Assembly: GCA_035772735.1 (NCBI GenBank)
Contig: JASDFA010000003.1
Coordinates: forward strand, 56,540,501 to 56,604,500
Reading direction: 5' to 3'
Origin: Datura wrightii
Lineage: Eukaryota; Streptophyta; Magnoliopsida; Solanales; Solanaceae
DNA: 64,000 nucleotides
Notes under the pieces: generated by a model
Seen by the model: only the letters and a program-made list of their open reading frames with translations
What the model was told of the DNA's origin: nothing
Database searches by the model: none
Position numbers and translations under genes: made by a program
Part shown: piece after piece, positions 24,638 to 34,031 of the stretch
Layout: each line of letters starts with the position of its first letter
Position numbering within the stretch: the stretch's first letter is position 1

Positions 24638-26074
24638 TGATCACGGGCAAAAATAGCATGCCCGAGATACGCTTTATGACTTAAATTAGTCTTGTTTATC
24701 TAAGTTATTGTATACATTTTCATGTAATTTTATATGAAGTGAAGATATGTGCTAACCAACATGATTAGCCTTTGTTTTGTAGGTTTTGATGACTTTTGAG
24801 TAACTAATCCATGAGTTGGTGAAGTAGAGGCTTGGAAACGGAATTAACACGTGAACGTCGGCAAAGAAGAGGCACAAAACAGCCCACCTGCGCGTTGGTA
24901 ACGTGCCACGGCAGGAAGGCCGACCACAACAGCCCACCTGCGCGTTGGCAACGTGCCACGGCAGGTTGGCTGCGTGACCAAGAGATGCCAACGCGCTGCC
25001 CAAGCAGCGTGACACGCTGCCAACGCGGCAGGGTGCTGCCGGGGCCAAGTTCGGGTGATTTCCAGAGAGCCTCCGCGTCTGTAGCGTGTCACGGAGGCAG
25101 TGCTCCGCGATGCACTCCGTGACACGTTGCTTGTTATTCCGGGAAAGAGTCCTACTACTATAAATAGCACACTTAGATTTATTTTTCATAATTCAGACTT
25201 GGTGGAGCAAGGACGTGGGGTACATGCAGTTGAGGGATGAAAAGTTCAGGGTTTTTTCTCTCTTTCTTTCTTCTCTAATTCAATTGTTTGTATGATTAAC
25301 ACTTGTTTTAGGATGATTAATCCACAAATGAGTGGCTAATTCCCTTCCTTGCTGAGGTTATGAACACTTGTGATGAATTTTGATTATTAATTATATGGTT
25401 TTTCATCTTTTTCTTCCATGTTGTTCTATTAATTCTTGTTCTTACTGCATTGGTGTGTGGCCTACATTAATGTACATCTAAAAAGTCCGATTTCACTCGA
25501 GAGAGCATGAAATTGGAAAGTTGTGAATTAATAGGATATTGTTCTTTACTTGATTTGGGAAAATTGAGTTTTGATGTGCTTTCCTGATAGAAATATACTT
25601 GAAAGCCGTATTAGTCAATTTAGGAACCGGAATTGTATGGCTAGAACATGAATTGCATTTGATCACAGAAATGTAGATGGATGGTTCATGATTCTTAAGT
25701 GAGATTAAATACGAGAGTTTTAATCTCTTGGCAATTATTCTTGGCTAGCAACTGGAAGAAAAGATTAACCAATTTATGATGATAATCAGTTTCATTACAT
25801 GTTCTTTAACCTCGGCATGCTTTTATCCATAGTCCAAATTCAAAGTAGATAATTGTTTGTAGTTTAGTATAAAATTTATAAAACAAATTATTCAATTTTT
25901 GGTTATTTAGTTGTCAACATATTTAGAAGTAAAAATATAGTATACTTGAGCAAATTGCACTTATCCCAAGTCTCTGTGGGATCGATACTTGGCTTACTAA
26001 AGCCACTTACTACTTGTTCGACCACGTGCACTTGCGTGTCGGTTATATAATACCCATACTACGCAGACCGAACA
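24638..26074 (+). repeat. 3' LTR of element A
   Basis: This 1437-bp copy is the same length as the 5' LTR. A CGGGCA/TGCCCG hairpin lies at its tip (24644-24664), and TATAAATAG at 25159-25167. The ORFs at 24752-25189 are LTR shadows. Confidence 0.93.
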
Positions 26075-26079
26075 ATAAA

Positions 26080-26136
26080 CAAGGCGAAAATGATACTTTT
26101 GAGTATCACTTGGGCATATAAATCTGCCCAAGATCA
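26080..26136 (-). repeat. 5' LTR of B1, outer 57 bases
   Basis: This is the end of the split LTR, finishing ATCTGCCCAAGATCA exactly like the B1 3' LTR at 11755. GTAAC (26137-26141) follows as the right target duplication. Confidence 0.92.
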
Positions 26137-26141
26137 GTAAC

Positions 26142-26825
26142 GGTCAGAAACGGTGAGTCGTTGGGACTAGTAACCACTCATCCTAACCAGTCGTTGTTGG
26201 AGACTTGAGTTGGAATCTAGTGTGGTAATGGGAGGCAGTAACGGGTCGTCATTTGGAGTAACGACCCGTTCTGTTGAGTCGTTGTATTAGGATCAGAGAA
26301 ATTAAAAAGTGATAGAAGAAGTAACAGACGGATACCACGAGTCGTGGTATCAAAGAACGATCCGTTGTACCACTCGTTATCACTGGCAGTGCAGAATTTC
26401 AGATTTTCTATTAAGGGTATTTTCGTCATTCCTAAGCCCTAAGGTTCTAAACTATGCCGTTTTAACCTCTGAATAGTGTGATTTAAGGGGGGTAAGTTCA
26501 TTCTAAGAATCCCCACTCCATGCATGCAACCTAGAGACTTCCTTGAAGATCAAGTTTGAGGAATTTCATCAAATTCTCTTCAATTTCCTTTGGGCTTTCA
26601 AGTGGAAGTATGAAGTCAATTTACCCAGGTATGGGAGGTAATGAATGGGAGTTCCTTTCACTCTCAAGCCCTAATTTCTTCTCAATTCCATGGATTTCAA
26701 TTCTAAAACTTAAGTTTTATGATCTATGAGGTTTATTCCAATTCTTGTGAAATTTTTAATGATCGATCTATGGGTCAATTCCTTTTATGTATTCTACGTA
26801 GTGAACTATGAGGTCTCACGTTCAT
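26142..26825 (+). mobile_element. 3' LTR of element E, second part, truncated
   Basis: This continues 9994-10333 and aligns with the element C LTR (reverse strand) through CCTAAGCCCTA, CCATGCATGCAA and CTATGGGTCAATTCC. Similarity fades at about 26810-26830, so the LTR lacks its end. A near-perfect palindrome GATACCACGA-G-TCGTGGTATC lies at 26331-26351. Confidence 0.75.
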
Positions 26826-26829
26826 AAAA

Positions 26830-26957
26830 TACTAAGTGATTTTTTTTCATTTGTTTAAATATTTGTGGATAGAGTTATTCGTACTTATGCTGATGGGAGA
26901 TTGCAGTTTCCTGTGAAATTAATCGAAGTGGCTTGGACACCACGATTATAAAAAACA
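26830..26957 (+). repeat. TS-type SINE, 3' portion
   Basis: The segment GTGGATAGAGTTATTC...GGTGGGAG-like...TTAATCGAAGTGGCTTGGACACCACGATTATAAAAAA has the layout I recall for the body and A-rich tail of TS SINEs of Solanaceae. The usual GTCGAGGTGCGCGCAAGCTGGCC block is partly deleted. The tRNA-derived head with A and B boxes is not seen. Recognition is from memory of the family. Confidence 0.6.
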
Positions 26958-27420
26958 TAAATTATATGTGTATTTCTAATTTCCGTTGATACAAATGGTA
27001 AATTTTTTTGTCACTAATGGGAAGACAAACGAGGTCAACCTAAATGTTTTTTTAAATCTCATCTAATTGCGTTAAAATAAATTGACAACTCATTCCACTT
27101 TAAACAAGTCGTTCGATCTGGTGAAATAGAAAATAAAGTATCCTATTTGAAATTTTGATATTATTTAATTTCCCATTTGGTGCTGGAATCAATCATTATA
27201 TCTAGAAAAGAATGCTTTCATCATTTCTCAAGACTCAAAGTCAAAGAGAAAGAACTTCAGATTGATGAAGTAAATTGGGCCTTGTTGAATAAACTTCTTA
27301 TTTCCTGGGCAACGAGAATATAGGGAAAATGAACTAAAAGGACTTTTGAAAGTGGAATAAAGAATAAGGGATTTTTAATTTTTTTAATGATATGTTAATT
27401 AAGGAGAGAGTTGTATTAGA
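26958..27420. other. Unassigned AT-rich stretch
   Basis: I recognise no gene, repeat or element end here. It separates the SINE from the probable 5' leader of the DUF1985/Ulp1 gene. Confidence 0.4.
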
Positions 27421-28394
27421 ATGTTTAAAAGTTTAGGATATAAAAATGATGAAAAAACAACTTTTAATAAACTCAAACAATTCATTTTTAACAAGATTTT
27501 CTTTTCTCTTTCTCTTCGAACACCCCCCCCCCCAGCTTTTCTGCTTCTCTTCTCCTTCTCAAACACAAGACTGCAACATCTCTTCTCTGCCCAACAAACC
27601 TCTCTTTTTTTGTCTTCAAAAACAAAATTGGGACCAATTTTACTTTTGAGGTAATTTTCTTTTCGTTTCGTACATTTTTTAGGTATTTGAATTTTGAAGT
27701 ATATATTTTTTTGCCTCTTCTCTTGTTATTGTGTTGTGAAGTATATTCCTGTATTGTTTTTCCTTCTATTTTCTATATGACGCATTTTAATTTTAAGGAA
27801 TTTTGTGATGTTTACATATTTTGAAACAAAAGCAAATAAACATAGATTTTTATGCAAATTGCTATGAAATGGTTAAACTCCAATCATGTGTTTAACAACT
27901 GAAAATATGAAGGAAAAAAAACAGCAGTCAATCCTACAAAAATCTCATCATTAGTTTCATTTGATAAAGTGAAGAGATCAATGGGGCATCATTAAAGTTA
28001 GAATAGGAAGAAGAATAGAGAAAGAATGTCGATTGGGTTGAATGAAAATCAAATTATATGGTCAATTTTTTCTTTTTTTAAATTGGTGCATATAAAACAA
28101 CATTATGATCAAAGAACATGTTGTTATTTGTGTATTAAAAAAATATTGTATAAGTTTCATATATAAACAATAACCTATTGTTTTATACTTACATATTTAA
28201 CTTCTGGAAAAAATATTAATTTATTATATTACTCCTTTTATAAAAAAAAATTATGATCGTTTATATATAAAATCTACATTTGCTTAGGGGTAAACAATCA
28301 TATATTGTTTAAATTATTTGTAGTTGCTTATAATTTGAAAAACTTTATTCATTTGTTGTGTTGTTCATAATCTTGGGCTGTTTTATATATGTAG
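27421..28394 (+). other. Possible 5' leader and leader intron of the DUF1985/Ulp1 gene
   Basis: A pyrimidine-rich stretch (27500-27620, with a run of C at about 27525) ends at TTTTGAG followed by a GTAATT donor at about 27652. A matching acceptor TATATATGTAG ends at 28394, ten bases before an ATG. This is typical of a plant 5'-UTR intron, but it is inference only. The two ORFs at 27421-27654 overlap in different frames and look incidental. Confidence 0.35.
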
Positions 28395-28404
28395 ATAAAC
28401 GACA

Positions 28405-28779
28405 ATGGAAAGTCAAATAGTTTATAAAAGAAGGCCTAGAAAAAAGGCTAAGACAATAAAAGAAGAGCCTGCTCCAGCTAAAGAATCCAAACAACTCACG
28501 TAATAGAAGAAGAAAATCAAATGAGAAATGATCAAATAATTGAAGAAGTGGTAGAGGAAGAAAATCAGGAGAATGATGAAGAAGAAAGTCAGGAAACCAA
28601 TGATGAAGAGATGATCTCATCAACTTGTGCTTCAGTTAGAGAAAAAGAAAGGGGATAAGATGAGAGATCAACGACTCATGAAGAAGAACATGAAAGTGAA
28701 GAAGAAACAAGTTATGATGTACCCGACAAAAGAATGAAATTGTTACATGATAAGAATGCTTCCCCTTCAAGATCAAATG
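28405..28779 (+). pseudogene. DUF1985/Ulp1 gene, N-terminal Glu-rich exon
   Basis: ATG 28405 begins MESQIVYKRRPRKKAKTIKE. After a frameshift near 28500 the frame continues as a strongly acidic stretch (VIEEENQMRND, EEVVEEENQENDEEE). A TAA lies at about 28655. The exon ends at a good donor (AAT|GTGAGT) at 28779/28780. The basic then acidic start resembles the low-complexity heads of plant DUF1985/Ulp1 proteins. Confidence 0.5.
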
Positions 28780-29020
28780 TGAGTTTTTTTTATTTAAAAA
28801 ATTACTGTTATTAAAACCAAAGAGTAAGTGTTTCAGCATTACTTAGTACATTTTATTAAACTACTACTAGTCTAAACAATAGATAAATATATAAACACCT
28901 ACTAGTTATTTATTGTAGACAAGTAATTATTGCTTAAACATCTACTAGTTATTTATTATAAACAAATAATAGTTTTTTAATGCTTTCTTTTAATTAATTA
29001 ACTTTATAAATCATGTACAG

Positions 29021-29820
29021 GTTATTGATTCTTGTGATAGCGAGGACACCTAATGGATCAAGTCCATGGAGCTTATAAAGTATAACTTCAGGACGCATTC
29101 TTCAGAGCAAGGTGATTGTTGGGAAATTTTTTATGAAAAGTCAACTTAAGGAGGAAAAACATGTGTTGAATTCAGAGAAGTTCCATTAGAACAAGGCTTT
29201 TCAAAAAGGTTCAAAATAAGTTGTTTGGTCATTTCTTTGATATTCCAATGAAAAAATAACTAAAATTCGCGTAGCACATAGTTCATGATCTTCTAGTCCG
29301 ATATATTATTTGTGAGAAAAAATAAAACTGTGATTTGTTCATGAAAACATACCAATTAATTTTGGCCTGAGGAAATTTGCCTTGATGACCGGACTACGTT
29401 GTCATCCTGTTTGTTTTAGAAAAAAACAGGCTAGTCTTCTGAAGAAGGGTGAAGCATTGTGGGAATTTATTTTCAAGGAAGGAAAAACTATTAATGCTAA
29501 ATTACTCCTTGAGAAGGTCAAATCACCTCGCATGCCAAAAAATTATAAATTTTCACTTGCATTGGTTTGATTCTTGCACCGTATTCTATGTGAAAGAGAT
29601 TTATCAAAAGCTATTGATGCCGACATGGTCATGCTAGCTTGCAATCCCCATATCTTTAACAAACAACCACGGGGTCTCAAAAGCTACCTTTTGACTGTTG
29701 AATATCTTGAAAAATTAATTAAACCCAAAATACAACCTCTACGACTTTCCGTGGGCATTCATGGTAAAACGTTTCAAGCGTGGATGATTATCATAAGAGA
29801 TTCCCAACATATCATATGAT
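29021..29820 (+). pseudogene. DUF1985 domain exons of the broken Ulp1-type gene
   Basis: An exon opens after the acceptor TCATGTACAG (29020). The DUF1985 signature is clear at 29335-29415 (INFGLRKFALMTGLRCHP). It continues in 29382-29570 (LWEFIFKEGKTINAKLLL, YKFSLALV), passes a TGA, and resumes at 29574-29819 (FLHRILCERDLSKAID, CNPHIFNKQPRGLKSYLLT, GIHGKTFQAWM). DUF1985 domains occur in plants mostly next to Ulp1 protease domains, in transposon-derived genes. Stops and frameshifts show it is not functional. It is cut at about 29820 by plastid DNA; the text resumes at 32530. Confidence 0.7.
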
Positions 29821-29866
29821 TCTCGTTCTTGAAAATCCACACTTTTCCAAACTCAGAACAAACGAA
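29821..29866. other. Junction filler before plastid DNA
   Basis: About 46 bases fit neither the DUF1985 exon nor the ycf2 frame and may be filler from the joining event. Confidence 0.3.
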
Positions 29867-30830
29867 ATTTGTGAATAAGTGATTGTCTGATAATGAGCAA
29901 GGAATATTCGTCTTTCTGCTAAACAAGATGGATTGAACTCATAATTCAATAGATGCTTTTTATGAATGTCAACTAAGTATCGTAAGTAAATTTCTCCTGG
30001 TTGTTCAATCATTTGATAACCAGAGTCATTCTTTGATAAATAATCATTATGAGTCAGACTCAATAGAATTTGATCAATCCTATTTTCTGTCGTTAAGGTA
30101 GAGAACTGAACCAAGAATTCTCTTTCTTCATCATCAATCGAATCACTGTTCGCGACCCAGGATTCTATTTTATCATCAATCTAATCCCCGTTCATATTTT
30201 TTCTTTTGCTTATCAATGAATAGATCTCTTTACTTGTATGACTTAGATGTCTTATATTTCTCAAAAAACTGATTTGATTGATGGAATTTGGTATGAGATT
30301 GATGATCTCGATGAGATTGATATTTTAATCTTTCTTCTTAGAACGTATTGATTTGACCCCATAAGCGGGACCAAGCATGTTGCTGCCAGAAGCAGAATCC
30401 CGTATTTCTTCTACATAATCTCCTAATTGTTCCAGAGAAACTAGAAAGAGATTCTTTAACCAGAAAGAATTCGGTTCAGATGTAGGATACCTATCCAGAA
30501 GTTTTCGCAACTCAATCATAGATTATGGAATTATCAAAGATTTGACCTTTTCGAACTCTGTCTGTAACTCACTAGAGGCCCGAGAAACAAAAAGAAGATG
30601 TTTACGAACGAGATATCCAACAATAAGAAGAAGGAAAAGGATTGAATAGAGGAACTCACGAGCATTTGGAGATCTCAGATGTGTCGATATCAATGGTGAC
30701 TCATTATTTTGATGAATCATTTCTTCAAACAGAAGAATATTATGTAAATACTTACTCGAGATCTCACTTATCAGATTCCATTGTGGAAGACATAATTTTT
30801 CTGAAGAATTCGCCATGATATACCTGATCC
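29867..30830 (-). pseudogene. ycf2: Nuclear copy of plastid ycf2, internal fragment
   Basis: The reverse-strand frames 30523-30816, 30325-30519 and 29812-30114 read as consecutive parts of plastid ycf2. Motifs include SSEKLCLPQWNLISEISSK, STHLRSPNAREFLYSILF, LRKLLDRYPTSEPNSFWLK, MIEQPGEIYLRYLVDIHKK and CLAERRIFLAHYQTITYSQ. They are joined by small stops and frameshifts. Both ends are cut within the gene. As nuclear plastid DNA it should have no function. Confidence 0.88.
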
Positions 30831-31264
30831 ATGCATAATATCAGAAAAAATGGATACAAATTTTTGACTGCTACTTAGTATTGACAATAAGACTGAAAAA
30901 GTATCTAAAAATATCAAATTTAGATTTTATCTTTTTTTTCATCTGATTGATAAAATCCAAAGAATGAGGAGGGTTTCGTATCTATCAATTCGATCAAATA
31001 GATCGAGCAGTTTTCACCGTTTATAGATATTGAAATGAACGCCTTCCCATTACTGATTAACTCCTATCTACCCCATTCTATGGGACTGATGCAGCATAAA
31101 TCGAAAGAAACAAAGGGGGTGTCCTAGTCTTTTTTATTTTATCAAATGCGAGCTGTCTAGGCACAAAGCCAAAAAAGTCCAGATTAAGTCAAGTTTTTGC
31201 TCTTTTTTTGATATTTTAGCCTATTTGAGTACCTCTGCAGGATAGACCTTAACAGAAAACAAGT
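30831..31264. other. Organelle-like segment, source not identified
   Basis: This stretch lies between the ycf2 and matK fragments and looks like plastid intergenic DNA or ycf2-adjacent sequence. I cannot name it. A segment TATTTGAGTACCTCTGCAGG... at 31229-31267 recurs in inverted form at 32455-32492. Confidence 0.4.
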
Positions 31265-31610
31265 CAGTTTATTTACCCCTTATTACTATTACAATCAACA
31301 TTTCAGAATAGTTAAAATTTTTGATCTCTTCATCATTTAGAAAATCTAAGAATGAATCATTGATAATTCGCCAGATCATTGATACAAAAAATATCCAAAT
31401 ACCAAATCCGACTTCTATATACTCCCCACAAACTAGACGAAGCTCGTGGGAAGGTCAAAGAAAGAACTTGTTCTTCCAACGTTAAGAATTCTTCCAATAA
31501 TTCCAAGCCCGATCTTTTCAAAAAAGTGCGTACAGTACTTTTGTGTTTCCGAGCTAAAGTTCTAGCACAAGAAAGTATAAGTATATACTTTATTCGATAT
31601 AAACTTTTTT
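31265..31610 (-). pseudogene. matK: Nuclear copy of plastid matK 3' end and trnK intron
   Basis: On the reverse strand the C-terminus of the plastid maturase is readable. Motifs are LSCARTLARKHKSTVRTFLK, LELLEEFLTLEEQVLSLTFP and SRIWYLDIFCINDLANYQ, followed by the stop. The sequence beyond it (about 31265-31360) fits the trnK intron downstream of matK. MatK normally lies in the large single-copy region, away from ycf2 and rpl2. Confidence 0.85.
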
Positions 31611-31639
31611 TTTTGGAAGATCCACTATAATAATGAAAA

Positions 31640-32478
31640 AGATTTCTGCATATATGCCCAATGCTTAGATCCGGCTCTACCCAAACTTTTTTGGTTCACC
31701 CCAACATTCCCCACTTGTCCGACTGTTGTTGAGCAGTTTTTGGATATCAAACAGACCTTCCCAGAAGCTAATTTTAATGTGGCCGATTTCCCCTCTTTTG
31801 CGATCAGTTTCGCTACAGCACCCACTGCTCTAGCTAATTGTCCACCCTTTCCAAGTGTGATTTCTATGTTATGTATGGCCGTGCCTAAGGGCATATCGGT
31901 TGAAGTAGATTCTTCTTTTGATCTATTAAAACCCCTTCCCAAACTATACAAGCTTCTTCCAAAGCATACGACTTTCTGGATGTAGATGATGATATCTATA
32001 CAGATGGATCTTACATATATATATATCGTAGAATGAAGTACCACGTGGGTGGATATATATATGGATCCAAATCTGCCGAATCACTCATGTTATGATCTTC
32101 TACATCCTACGTATTCCCATTCCGTCATTTGCCTTATGTTCTTCGTGTAGCATTCAGACCGAATGACTCTATAAAATTACGTCGATACTTCCACATATTA
32201 TGGGTAACGTAGGAGACATCTCTATTTTTCCCCCGGGGAATCTTTAGAATTCCCACTACTTAACTTTCAATTTGCCTCTGACCATCAAATGAAATGTGAA
32301 TAACCCGTCCTCCTCTCTTTGAAAGAAGGGGCGCTTTCGATTATGTCGGTGCTTGAAACAATTTTGTCTTCTCCATATTACTATATCTCTGGAGTCAATA
32401 ATTTTATATGAGGAACTACTGAACATAATCACTTGCTGCCGTTACTCTTCAGTTTTCTGTTGAGGTCTATCCTGCAGA
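31640..32478 (-). pseudogene. rpl2: Nuclear copy of plastid rpl2 intron and exon 2
   Basis: The reverse-strand frame 31625-32044 contains the exon 2 start DMPLGTAIHNIEITLGKGGQ, then AVAKLIAKEGKSATLKL and TVGQVGNVGVNQKSLGRAGS. It breaks off after that. Upstream in gene direction (about 31920-32478) is the group II intron of rpl2, ending TCTACTTCAACC before the exon. Exon 1 is absent. Ribosomal protein L2 is normally plastid-encoded; this copy is truncated. Confidence 0.88.
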
Positions 32479-32529
32479 GGTACTCAAATAAATATTCTTT
32501 ATTTATATTATTTTACTTTTAATATATAT

Positions 32530-33871
32530 AATGATTGTCTTAATTATTACTCAATGAAAGCTTGGACTTTTGAAGCTATTTCGAAACTTCAACAAAAAGC
32601 TAACAATATTTTTTCTAAGAGGATATTGCCACGGATGATGAGATGGATGTCGTATGGAGGCCTCAACAAAAAATCTGCAAAATCATTCAGTACTACTGAC
32701 ATAAAGGATAAGTATAATAGAGTAAGTCTCTATTATAGCTAGTTGTTTAGTAAAACCTAACTAAATAATATCTGGTTGTTTCAAAACAACTTGATACTTT
32801 CTTAAACAATTTGAGGTTATTTGTACTACACAGTCTTGATTTTTAAATTTTTTTATGCAAGTAGTGCACCTTTTCTTGCTTTATACAAATGCAAAAAAAC
32901 AGACGACTACATGAAAGACCTCGAGACATTTGCTAGCGAGAAAGTGGAGGAAAAAATTGATATGTTAAAAGTAGAATTGATTGGGGTGACAACCATCACA
33001 ACATATAATATAGGAGTTAAAGAGGTTGGTGATGAGGACACAATCCCGATAAAAAATGGATCTGAGGAAAAGAGCCCATCAAGTAGGAGTGAGGAAAGAA
33101 GAATTTAAAGGGGCAGTGGTGAGGAAAAAAGCCCTTTAGTAAATTGTTCTGGCAGAGTTGTTGATAATCAGATGGACTTTAATTTTATTGGTCAGTATAC
33201 TGAAGGAGGTGTTGGTAGGGGAACTTTTGATGTTGCTCCTTTAAATGTAAAGTGCTCCTGTAAATATTCCACATGTGCAGGAAAAAATATTAAAATAAAA
33301 AGTTTCTAGTATGGATAAGGAGCTAAAAGATAAGAGGGAGAGATAAAAAGTGTGGCGGAGACTGTCAAAAATTTTGTAAAAGAGTTATCGATTTTGAACA
33401 AAAACTTGAATCCTAGGAGGATGTCAAAGTATTTCAAATACCAAAGAACTCCATATATTTTTGGTGCATTGAAAACAAAGAGGAGGACAAGAGTAACAAC
33501 TCTATTTCCTGTTGATATTTACAAACCTCTTGATAATGATAAGAGAGAGAGCCTTCAAGCTTTCCTAGATCTGAAGGACGAGGAAATAAATATGTTTGAA
33601 GAAGTTGAATATAACAATGAGGATTTTGAGAATTTGATTTATATGCATCAGTGGGTGGTTGATAGGGTATATACTGATAAGCTCATCTATGTGTACTTTT
33701 GACTTTTAATTTATCTAAAACAGTATCATGATGTTTAAATAAAACAACTTATGTTATTTAAACAACCTAAAGGTGTTTATACTATATATTTATATCTTTT
33801 AATGTATCTATAAATAATTCAATATTATATTTTTATTTGCAGCATGTAGATGGAATATTGACATTAATGCA
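32530..33871 (+). pseudogene. DUF1985/Ulp1 gene, central exons
   Basis: The gene resumes with KAWTFEAISKLQQKANN and RILPRMMRWMSYGG (32554-32718), followed by a GTAAGT donor. A second exon from about 32875 gives CKKTDDYMKDLETFASEKVE and a Glu/Ser-rich linker to about 33108, then frame breaks. The 33352-33702 stretch (AETVKNFVKELSILNKNLNP, RRTRVTTLFPVDIYKPLD, EEVEYNNEDFENLIYMHQWV) fits the linker before the Ulp1 domain. After an intron ending TTTGCAG (33841), HVDGILTLM begins the protease domain. Element H enters at 33872. Confidence 0.6.
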
Positions 33872-34031
33872 TGTTATGATCCGAACGGAGGCCCAAATTG
33901 TAACACGGGACAAGGAGCCCCGAGAGACCCCAAGTCGACCCATGAAATAAGCATACATCTGACTTAATCAAGAAACTGAATAATAGACAAATACTCGTAG
34001 CGAAAGTCTAACTTGAACAAAACATCATAAT
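33872..34031 (-). repeat. 3' LTR of element H, first part
   Basis: TGTTATGATCCGAACGGAGG matches the right LTR start TGTCACGACCCAAACGGAGG at 59365, with several C-to-T changes. It ends with ATAAT, the left target duplication of element G. Confidence 0.85.

Larger units (their letters stand above)
20123..26074 (+). mobile_element. Element A, small non-autonomous Athila-like LTR element
   Basis: This 5952-bp forward element sits in the B1 5' LTR with perfect target duplications ATAAA (20118-20122 and 26075-26079). Its LTRs are 20123-21559 and 24638-26074, each exactly 1437 bp. They differ at roughly 27 positions by eye (about 1.9%). Its LTR core and 3' spacer are related to those of B1/B2. Its only protein is a zinc-knuckle/coiled-coil ORF, so it must borrow all enzymes. 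Confidence 0.93.
10334..26136 (-). mobile_element. Element B1, pol-less Athila-like LTR retrotransposon, split by element A
   Basis: This is a complete reverse-strand element of about 9846 bp once element A is removed. Perfect target duplications GTAAC flank it (10329-10333 and 26137-26141). The LTRs are 10334-11755 and 18758-20122 plus 26080-26136, both 1422 bp in total. In its own orientation the order is 5' LTR, PBS, gag-protease, spacer, putative-plant-transposon-protein ORF, long spacer, hairpin/PPT, 3' LTR. No RT, RNase H or integrase motif is present. By eye the LTRs differ at roughly 25 positions (about 1.8%). Confidence 0.92.

Noticed and set aside
27500..27660. ORFs in the pyrimidine-rich stretch as a small protein gene
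   Set aside because: Two overlapping frames are open through low-complexity sequence, and a splice donor follows; a 5' leader is more likely.
29867..32478. Functional plastid genes or a real organelle contig
   Set aside because: The fragments are truncated, carry stops, are out of plastid order and are flanked by nuclear retroelements and gene exons.
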